12,500 nt of DNA from Acidobacteriota bacterium (GTDB lineage: Bacteria > Acidobacteriota > Terriglobia > UBA7540): positions 1 through 12,500 of the forward strand of contig JAKAWN010000184.1 in assembly GCA_021827245.1 (NCBI GenBank), in the 5' to 3' direction. The notes beneath the pieces are model-generated. The model saw only the letters and a program-made list of their open reading frames with translations. It did not search any database and was not told the DNA's origin. Shown here in pieces: positions 1-5,794 of this stretch. Made by a program: the position numbers and the translations under genes. Numbering within the stretch: the first letter of the stretch is position 1; each line of letters begins with the position of its first letter.

Positions 1-90
1 CTCTGAGCGCGCGAGTTGCGGCCCTAGAACAAAACCGAAAGACAATGCCAGCAGGGCCGCTACACAAGTAGCTTGATAATGCCTGAACAT
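1..90 (-). CDS. Exported protein, N-terminal fragment (cut by window edge)
   Basis: Read leftward from an ATG at 90-88, the frame is open for 30 codons to the window edge. An AGGAGG ribosome site (complement of 99-104) lies 8 bases upstream of the ATG, which makes this start convincing despite the short length. The peptide begins MFRHYQ, continues with a hydrophobic core of about 16 residues (roughly 9-24, rich in Ala, Leu, Phe, Val) and then a polar tail ending in ARSE, which is a typical Sec signal peptide. The mature protein lies outside the window, so the function cannot be told; another receptor or a hydrolase would fit the neighbourhood. It points away from the GH27 gene and therefore belongs to a separate transcription unit. 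Confidence 0.7.
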   Translation of the reverse strand, partial: MFRHYQATCVAALLALSFGFVLGPQLARSE

Positions 91-426
91 AATGAACACC
101 TCCTGGAAGTTGACCCTTTCCCAACGACTGGGGGAACCTTACGTCTATGGCTGTTCAAAGCCTCTTTGGGGCCGACAACGCGGCCGCACAAAACCGCGCG
201 GGGATTACGACGCCCCTAAATCACCCAACAGTAGCGGTTCTGACTTCGTGAGTCTTCACCTATCAGTAGGGGTCCGGGACATCGGGACAAAGGTCTTGAT
301 CCGCGTAAAAGCTCTCGGCTTGTTACGGGCCTTCACATCCAGCCCCTTCTGAGTTGTTGCGGACTTCGTTCCTAATTCCGCGGAAGTCTTCCGGCTTCCA
401 ACGGGTGATGGTTATAAGGTTCTTGT
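91..426. other. Intergenic region upstream of the left-edge gene
   Basis: Apart from the ribosome site of the leftward gene (99-104) I see no convincing gene, tRNA, terminator or repeat here. The rightward open frame that begins at 92 overlaps that ribosome site, lacks one of its own and has no recognisable protein features. The stretch presumably holds the promoter and 5' leader of the leftward gene, but no pair of good -35 and -10 boxes stands out. Confidence 0.5.
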
Positions 427-744
427 TTGCCCAAGGCGAACTATTTGGCCTTGAGGATTGCTTCAAACGGTGGGTTTGGCTTTTGGGAAGAAGGGGACCA
501 TGTGGTGCACCATGACTGTGCGGCTGGTAGGACTGAAGAAGTTACGAAAAATTCTGGGAAAATGTTTGAAGAATGTCCCCGCGTATTAAACTTGCCCTTG
601 GCTGTGAGCTTTACACTAGGCCGACGATCGAGTACCGGATACATTGAATTTCCCAACGAATTCTTTGAATCTATGAGGCGGATAAATGGTTGCATAGGAT
701 TTGTCGCTGGCGCCTCGGCCCATCAGAGCGATCAACGGAGCTGA
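427..744 (+). CDS. Doubtful small ORF, 105 aa, possibly a gene remnant
   Basis: This frame is open from a TTG codon at 427, with a weak AAGG seven bases upstream and an in-frame TAA at 415-417. The product would be 105 residues, soluble, with no signal peptide or membrane segment. Its second half (about residues 55-95) looks more protein-like than the first, with alternating hydrophobic residues and an FPNEFFESM stretch. This faintly recalls the C-terminal half of DUF4279-type small domains, but I would not assign it. Base composition is visibly more AT-rich than the flanking genes, which could mean foreign origin or decay. There is no catalytic motif. It could equally be a chance frame. No function is proposed. 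Confidence 0.25.
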   Translation: MPKANYLALRIASNGGFGFWEEGDHVVHHDCAAGRTEEVTKNSGKMFEECPRVLNLPLAVSFTLGRRSSTGYIEFPNEFFESMRRINGCIGFVAGASAHQSDQRS

Positions 745-1078
745 GGAGGGTTGGTTAAGCCACGCAGGCGATTGTCTGCCGCGGGATCTTCGCACATCTC
801 GACCGATGAATCCGCGGCATCTATGGCAGTCCGGGGCTATCAGCTTGGTTGAGTGCTTCTGAAAAGCCGCACACATCGCAAAGGGTGCGGCGCATGCGCC
901 GTCCGGCGATCCCTTCGAAAAGCTCTATTCTGGTCACAAAGACGTTCCGGAGGCGGCGACTTGGCGCTAGAATACAGCACCGTGAATCGAACCACCAGAG
1001 CACCAACCAGAACCGGGAAACCGCGCTATAGCCTTGATTGCATGGCCATGAGGCATGCGGCAAAGGAGGGAAGTTGAT
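745..1078. other. Intergenic region upstream of the GH27 gene
   Basis: No credible gene is seen. The stretch contains repeat copy A (833-884), a 12-base perfect palindrome GGCGCATGCGCC at 889-900 just after it, and the strong ribosome site AAAGGAGGG at 1062-1070. A TAGAAT at 968-973 could be a -10 box for the GH27 operon, but the hexamer at the proper distance upstream (TTCCGG, 945-950) is a poor -35 box, so no promoter is called. Confidence 0.5.
833..884 (+). repeat. Dispersed intergenic repeat, copy A
   Basis: This 52-base segment aligns without gaps to 3877-3928 in the same orientation, with about 40 of 52 positions identical by eye. The shared core is ACACATCGCAAA preceded by TTCTG-AAA and TCA-C-TGGTT. 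The similarity may extend about 15 bases to the right with a small gap (shared ATGCGCC). Meaningless open frames in more than one reading frame across the two copies look alike, which shows that the conservation is at DNA or RNA level rather than protein level. The copies flank the GH27/GH50-like gene pair. Confidence 0.65.
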
Positions 1079-2338
1079 ATGTCCAGCAGACGTAATCCTC
1101 GCGAGGCAGGGAAGCAATCTCTTTTGGGTCGTAGGCTGGGATGGGCGGCTGTCCTGACGTTGCTGGCCGCCAGCGTTGCGGAAGGCTGGCCTCCCAGCAA
1201 CCGGGTGCCTCCCATGGGATGGGAACCGTGGAATTTCGACCACTGTGGCACGATGTACAAATGGGACGATGCATATTACAGGAAGCTGGCCGATTTCTTC
1301 GTAACCTCCGGCCTGCGCGATCTCGGATACACGTATTTAACTATTGAGTGCCACGACCATTACCGGGATAAGAATGGCCAGATCCAGCCAAACCCGCGCA
1401 CCTTTCCCCATGGCTTCAGGGTGGTGACCGATTACATCCACAAGAAGGGGTCAAAGGTGCGGACCTATACGGACGCGGGAAAAGGGAAATGCGGCAGCAC
1501 CTTCGAGGGCGCAGGGTCCCTCGGCCACTATGCGGATGATGTCAAACAGTGGAAGAAATTCGGGTTTGACGGAGTGAAGATCGATTGGTGCGGCGGGCGC
1601 GATGCAGGTCTTGACCCCAGGACGCAATACACGGAATTTGCCGAGGCAATAAAAAAAAGCTTTCCGGTTTTTTGCATCGAGATTTGTTCATGGGGCAGAG
1701 GAGATCCCTGGGAGTGGGGAAGAAACGCCGGCACCTTTTGGCGGACCAGTGGAGATATCGATTATTGGGACGGCAAGGCCACAATCGGCGGGACCTGGCA
1801 GGGCTTGCTTAGGAACATCGACGCCAATCGGCATCCCAGCACGAGATTTGTTGGACCCGGGAAAGGATGGAACTACCCGGACATGCTGGAGGTGGGCGTG
1901 CCGGGCGGGCTGAATGAAACGGAAGAGCGAACTCAGTTCAGCATGTGGGCGATTATGGCGGCTCCGCTTTTCCTTGGGAATGATGTCTTCCACATGCCTC
2001 GCTACGCCAGCGAGATCATCATGAACAGGGAAGTGATCGCGGTCGATCAGGATCCGCTTGGCATCCAGGGTGATGTTGCGAAGGAATACGACAACGGAAA
2101 ACTTCAGGTGTGGGTTAAGCCGCTCGAAAGCGGTTCTAAGGCGGTGGCTCTTTTGAACCGGGACGCCACAACGCACCGGATGACTGTCAACTGGAGCGAC
2201 ATTGGATTCTCCGGGAAATGCGCTGTCCGCGACTTGTGGGAACACGAGGACAAAGGGACCTTTGCAGATCGATACAGCGCCCCAGTGCCGTCACATGGGA
2301 CGGTCCTGCTGAAGATTTCCCCTCTGCAGAAAAATTAA
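1079..2338 (+). CDS. Secreted GH27 glycoside hydrolase (alpha-galactosidase family, altered sugar pocket)
   Basis: The protein is 419 residues. The ATG at 1079 is chosen because AAAGGAGGG (1062-1070) sits 8 bases upstream; an in-frame ATG at 1055 would overlap that site. A signal peptide covers about residues 1-36 (RR then GWAAVLTLLAASV). The catalytic (beta/alpha)8 barrel starts at PPMGW (about 44) and a C-terminal beta domain begins near 330. GH27 enzymes are retaining exo-glycosidases that remove terminal alpha-galactose or related sugars. The nucleophile is Asp169 (VKIDWC) and the acid/base Asp226 (WRTSGDI); Lys167, Tyr130 and Arg222 also match the family. Odd: the family's galactose-binding Asp-Asp (usually in a NIDD motif) is Glu90-Cys91 here, and the CEW glutamate is Ser204 (CSW), so specificity may not be plain alpha-galactosidase. 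The length is normal. The GH50-like gene follows after 205 bases with no terminator seen, so the two are probably one operon. Family assignment is secure; substrate is not. Confidence 0.93.
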   Translation: MSSRRNPREAGKQSLLGRRLGWAAVLTLLAASVAEGWPPSNRVPPMGWEPWNFDHCGTMYKWDDAYYRKLADFFVTSGLRDLGYTYLTIECHDHYRDKNGQIQPNPRTFPHGFRVVTDYIHKKGSKVRTYTDAGKGKCGSTFEGAGSLGHYADDVKQWKKFGFDGVKIDWCGGRDAGLDPRTQYTEFAEAIKKSFPVFCIEICSWGRGDPWEWGRNAGTFWRTSGDIDYWDGKATIGGTWQGLLRNIDANRHPSTRFVGPGKGWNYPDMLEVGVPGGLNETEERTQFSMWAIMAAPLFLGNDVFHMPRYASEIIMNREVIAVDQDPLGIQGDVAKEYDNGKLQVWVKPLESGSKAVALLNRDATTHRMTVNWSDIGFSGKCAVRDLWEHEDKGTFADRYSAPVPSHGTVLLKISPLQKN

Positions 2339-2543
2339 AGGAGAGTGGCAACGGCATCGGCTTTGCGCCGTGGAGGCCTTCTGGCCCAAATCACTGCAGA
2401 CCAACGGTCCAAGGAGCACGATGCGGCCGCTTTTCCCAAGATCAATCTGGAGGAGGGACGCTGCCGTCACGGAAATGATAGTATGGCGGCCGGGAAGGCC
2501 AGAGGTTCATTTCACGAATCGGATGGAGAGGAGGTTCAGGAGG

Positions 2544-3818
2544 ATGAAGGTGCGACACGGAATACTGGCGGCAATCTTGATTTGTTTTTCTTTTCCATCG
2601 GCGCAACTCTACGGCGCGGGAAATTTCTATAGGGTCGAGCAGCGGTCGGGCGTGTGGTGGTTTGTCACTCCTTCCGGCCAGCTCACACTTTCGATTGGCG
2701 TGGACAACGTTTCTTACCGGGGAGATGAAATCCATGGAACCAGCGTCCATCCCTACTTCGACAATATTTCGAAGCTTTATCCCAGCAAGGCCGCCTGGGC
2801 CGAGACTGAGCTCAAGAGGCTCCGCTTGTGGGGATTCAACACGCTTGGATCATGGACCGATTCGTACCTGTGGGGCCGCGGCGGAATGCCTTACACCGTG
2901 ATTCTCGATATCGCCACACGCTCAGGCGCCAACTGGCTGAAGGGAATCCCGGTGGACGTCTACAGCCTGCGGTTTGAGGCGACGGCACACGAGATCGCGC
3001 AAACGGAGTGTGCGCCGCGCGCTCAGGATCCCAACCTGGTTGGCTACTTCAGCGACAACGAGTTGCGCTGGGGGCCCGACTGGCGCGGGAAAAAAAATAT
3101 GCTGGCGATGTACTTGGACCTGCCTGCGAACTCTGCGGGACGGCAACACGCGATTGAGTTCCTGAAGAAGAAATACTCCGGCAGCATTCAGCGATTCAAT
3201 CAAGCGTGGGGCGTTCACGCCGCCAGCTTTGCGACCGTGCCTGCTGAAGCCAGCACCGCAGCCTATCAAGCAGACAGTGCGGAATTCCTCGGAATGGTGG
3301 CCCGGCGATACTTTGACGTCTGCGCCAAGGCCATCCACTCGGCCGATCCCAACCATCTTTATCTCGGCGCGAAATTCGCAGGATTGCCGCCCGACCCGGT
3401 GCTGCGGGCTTCACATGCCACCGACGTGGATTCGGTGGATATCTACCGCTTCGATCCGCGTCCGATCGTAAAGCACATTTACGAACTGGCCCACCGGCCC
3501 GTTCTGGTGGCGGAGTTCGCCTTTCGCGCTGAGGATTCGGGCTTGCCGAATACGCGGGGCGCCGGTCCCAAATTGCCGACCCAGGCGGCGCGCGCACGTG
3601 CTTATAAGAACTATGTTACCTGGCTCGAGAGCATGCCCGAAGCGGTGGGCTTCCACTGGTTCGAATGGTGCGATGAGCCCAAAGAAGGGCGGTTTGACGG
3701 CGAGAACTCAAACTACGGGCTGGTGAATATCAAGGACCAGCCTTACGAGCAGTTCGTGACGGCGGTGAAGGCCGCCAACCGCGATGCGCTCTCCGTCCAT
3801 CGCAAGCTGATGAAATAG
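2544..3818 (+). CDS. Secreted GH50 (beta-agarase)-like glycoside hydrolase
   Basis: The protein is 424 residues from ATG 2544, which has GAGGAGG nine bases upstream and opens directly on a Sec signal peptide (MKVRHGILAAILICF, cleavage near residue 24-25). The frame stays open back to about 2370, but those codons would put some 58 implausible residues before the signal. The mature protein begins with a short lead containing WWFVTPSG (38-45), then a clan GH-A barrel. Acid/base Glu173 lies in GYFSDNELRWG, and the nucleophile is probably Glu324 in VLVAEF. A C-terminal HWFEWCDEP (371-379) and DGENSNYG (385-392) closely resemble the end of GH50 agarases. GH50 enzymes cleave beta-1,4 bonds of agarose, but classical members are much longer and carry an N-terminal accessory domain that is missing here. 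It may therefore act on another beta-galactan or related glycan, extracellularly or in the periplasm. It probably shares a transcript with the GH27 gene. Confidence 0.75.
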   Translation: MKVRHGILAAILICFSFPSAQLYGAGNFYRVEQRSGVWWFVTPSGQLTLSIGVDNVSYRGDEIHGTSVHPYFDNISKLYPSKAAWAETELKRLRLWGFNTLGSWTDSYLWGRGGMPYTVILDIATRSGANWLKGIPVDVYSLRFEATAHEIAQTECAPRAQDPNLVGYFSDNELRWGPDWRGKKNMLAMYLDLPANSAGRQHAIEFLKKKYSGSIQRFNQAWGVHAASFATVPAEASTAAYQADSAEFLGMVARRYFDVCAKAIHSADPNHLYLGAKFAGLPPDPVLRASHATDVDSVDIYRFDPRPIVKHIYELAHRPVLVAEFAFRAEDSGLPNTRGAGPKLPTQAARARAYKNYVTWLESMPEAVGFHWFEWCDEPKEGRFDGENSNYGLVNIKDQPYEQFVTAVKAANRDALSVHRKLMK

Positions 3819-3876
3819 CTCGATAGGATTTGCAGGAATGTTCCCGCTCTGCAGGCTTAAGAGGCCGTCGGCGTGG

Positions 3877-3928
3877 GGAGCTGTCATCCTGGTTCGGCGT
3901 TTCTGGAAAACCGTACACATCGCAAATG
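3877..3928 (+). repeat. Dispersed intergenic repeat, copy B
   Basis: This is the partner of the segment at 833-884, in the same orientation, about 77 percent identical over 52 bases by eye. It lies 58 bases after the stop codon of the GH50-like gene and just before the intrinsic terminator, so it would be transcribed at the end of that message. The conserved core includes GTACACATCGCAAA, against GCACACATCGCAAA in copy A. Confidence 0.65.
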
Positions 3929-3964
3929 GCGAGATGCGCCACCCGCCGAGTGTTGCAGGAGTGG

Positions 3965-3991
3965 ACGGCCCCGACGAATCGGGGCCGTTTT
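3965..3991 (+). terminator. Intrinsic terminator of the GH27/GH50-like unit
   Basis: ACGGCCCCGA (3965-3974) and TCGGGGCCGT (3979-3988) form a perfect 10-base-pair GC-rich stem closed by the tetraloop CGAA. The T run TTTT follows at 3988-3991. The T run is on the plus strand, so it mainly ends the rightward operon, 147 bases past its last stop codon. On the minus strand the hairpin lies 42 bases beyond the sulfatase stop and lacks a T run after it, so it is at best a weaker terminator or a roadblock there. It separates the two convergent units. Confidence 0.85.
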
Positions 3992-4030
3992 GCGCAAGTC
4001 AAAGGCTTACGGCGCAGAATCGGTGCCGGG

Positions 4031-5641
4031 CTAACCTCTGCGGTTCGGGCCCTCGGCCCGGCGGGTTGGCGGCATGAACCGGCCTTGCGGCCGCGGTTGA
4101 TCCATTTTTTGCCTCTGATACTCAAACACATTCGGTTCCTGATACTCGTAGGCGTCGCCGGTTTCCCTGCGAAGTTCGGCAATGCGGTCGAGCAGTTGAA
4201 GCTTCAGCTTCGCATGGGCGGGGTCATTCGCCAGGTTGTGGAGTTCGCCCGGGTCTGCTTGCAGGTCGTAGAGTTCGTACTCCTCCGGCGGCAGGAAGTA
4301 ATGGATCAGCTTGTAACGCTCCGTGCGGATGCCTCGCTGTGGTCTAACCTCTTCCACGCCCGGGTACTCGTAATATTCATAGAGCCATTCCTTGCGCCAC
4401 GTTGCCGGCGTGGTTCCCTTCATGAACGGCACCAGGCTCTGGCCCTGGAACCAGTCGGGGATTTTCACTCCGGCCAATTCCAGAACAGTGGGCGAGAGGT
4501 CTATGTTGAGGGCCATCTGGGTGGGCGCCAGCCCGCCTCGGGTGAGGCGCGGATAGCGAATCGCCATGGGCACCCGGATCGATGGTTCGTGCATGAAGCG
4601 CTTGTCATAAAAGCGCCATTCGCCGAGGAAGAATCCGTGGTCGGAGCTGATGATAATCGCCGTGTCGTCCAGAGTCCAGGCTCTCTCAAGCGCGTCCATA
4701 ACTTTTCCCACGTCATCGTCGTTGCTGACGATGCCGGCGAAGTGGTCCTTCACCAGTTCTTCCAGCGAGCGCGGGTCGTCATTGCCCAGGATGGTGGTTC
4801 CGATCTTGTTGTCCGCCGTCTTAAACGCCAGAGGCTTGCCCGGGTAACCCTTCAAGTCATCATCGAAGGTGATGGGCTTGGGGATGCGTTCGCCGTTATA
4901 CAGGTCCAGATAGCGGCGCGCGCGGTAAAAGGGCGCATGGGGGGCGACAAACCATAGAAACATGCAAAACGGCTTGTCGTGTTTCTGGTTGAGCCACCAG
5001 AGCACCCGCTCCGTGATAATGTCGTCCACGTAGCCATGGTATTGCTGTGGCGGCTTGGGACGTCCGTGCTGGCTTTCCGTAATGACAGGATGATAATAGT
5101 CAGCTCCGGCAGCTTCAATCCCGAAATAGTAATCCCAATTGCGTTGATCCTGTTTGTTAACGTGGATCTTGCCGAAAAAAGCTACTTCATATCCCGCGTC
5201 GCGCAGCAGGTCGGCGATGGTGGGAACATCGTTGGGAATGCTGCGATTCCGGTTGTCAATGGCGCCGGTTTGATGACTGTAAAGCCCGGTCAGGATAGAC
5301 GCCCGCGAAGGCAGGCAGAGAGCATTGGTTACGAAAGCGTTAGGGAAGCTGACGCCTTCCTTGACGATGCGGTCCATGTGGGGCGTGGAAATAATCCTGT
5401 TTTCCATGGCGCTAAGCCCATTGCTGTCCCAGTCCGCCATTTTCCAAGAACTATACTCATCGGGCCGCACACCTTCCTGGAGAAAGAAAACAATGTTGGG
5501 TCTTGGAGGATCGGCCGCGGCAGAACCGCCCAGGGCGGCGCCGAATGAACTCCGTGCCGCACCAAGCGCCCCCAGCGCTCCTGCACCCGCTTTAAAAAAA
5601 TCCCTTCTGCTATGTCCGTTACTGCCGTTGTCATGATCCAT
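4031..5641 (-). CDS. Tat-exported sulfatase (formylglycine-dependent, Cys type)
   Basis: The protein is 536 residues. The ATG at 5641 is preferred, with GGGAGGG a few bases upstream; an in-frame GTG at 5665 lacks a ribosome site. The N-terminus has a twin-arginine signal (SRRDFF, residues 11-16, then a run of Ala/Gly), so export is in the folded state. It hydrolyses sulfate esters. Cys109 in CLPSR, with Arg113, is the residue converted to formylglycine by a separate maturating enzyme, none of which is in the window. Other family residues match: Lys158 and His160 (FFGKIH), His235 (APHAPF), Asp334-His335 (SDHGFF) and Lys347 (YDKRF). The C-terminal sub-domain is present, so length is normal. Odd: the first metal-binding Asp pair seen in most members is replaced by Glu56-Gly57 in FFLQEGVRPDEY. 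It lies 153 bases after the GH3 gene on the same strand and is probably the last gene of that unit. The substrate is unknown; a sulfated glycan is inferred from the context. Confidence 0.93.
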   Translation of the reverse strand: MDHDNGSNGHSRRDFFKAGAGALGALGAARSSFGAALGGSAAADPPRPNIVFFLQEGVRPDEYSSWKMADWDSNGLSAMENRIISTPHMDRIVKEGVSFPNAFVTNALCLPSRASILTGLYSHQTGAIDNRNRSIPNDVPTIADLLRDAGYEVAFFGKIHVNKQDQRNWDYYFGIEAAGADYYHPVITESQHGRPKPPQQYHGYVDDIITERVLWWLNQKHDKPFCMFLWFVAPHAPFYRARRYLDLYNGERIPKPITFDDDLKGYPGKPLAFKTADNKIGTTILGNDDPRSLEELVKDHFAGIVSNDDDVGKVMDALERAWTLDDTAIIISSDHGFFLGEWRFYDKRFMHEPSIRVPMAIRYPRLTRGGLAPTQMALNIDLSPTVLELAGVKIPDWFQGQSLVPFMKGTTPATWRKEWLYEYYEYPGVEEVRPQRGIRTERYKLIHYFLPPEEYELYDLQADPGELHNLANDPAHAKLKLQLLDRIAELRRETGDAYEYQEPNVFEYQRQKMDQPRPQGRFMPPTRRAEGPNRRG

Positions 5642-5794
5642 TTGCCCTCCCTGCCCAAGAGTCACGAAGTCAATTCACCAGCCACGGGCGAGCAGACTTG
5701 CTCCAAGCACAGGCCGCTCAAAATGCCTAAGATGCAGTTTTCCCCTAAAATAGATATCTCCCACTCTTCGTGTAACAAGATTTGAGCCACAAAA

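Noticed and set aside
92..352. Rightward open frame of 86 codons at the left end
   Set aside because: Its first codons overlap the ribosome site of a better-supported leftward gene, it has no ribosome site of its own and its composition is not protein-like.
889..900. Perfect palindrome GGCGCATGCGCC
   Set aside because: It is short, has no loop for a hairpin and sits at the end of repeat A; alone it gives no specific function, so it is only mentioned with the gap.
1055..1078. Upstream ATG at 1055 for the GH27 gene
   Set aside because: The strong AAAGGAGGG site lies downstream of it and is properly placed for the ATG at 1079.
3830..4957. Long rightward open frame of about 375 codons
   Set aside because: It is antisense to the sulfatase gene, which has full family motifs; the frame is a shadow of GC-rich coding sequence.
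5641..5665. GTG start eight codons upstream for the sulfatase
   Set aside because: No ribosome site precedes it, while the ATG at 5641 has GGGAGGG just upstream and leads straight to the Tat signal.
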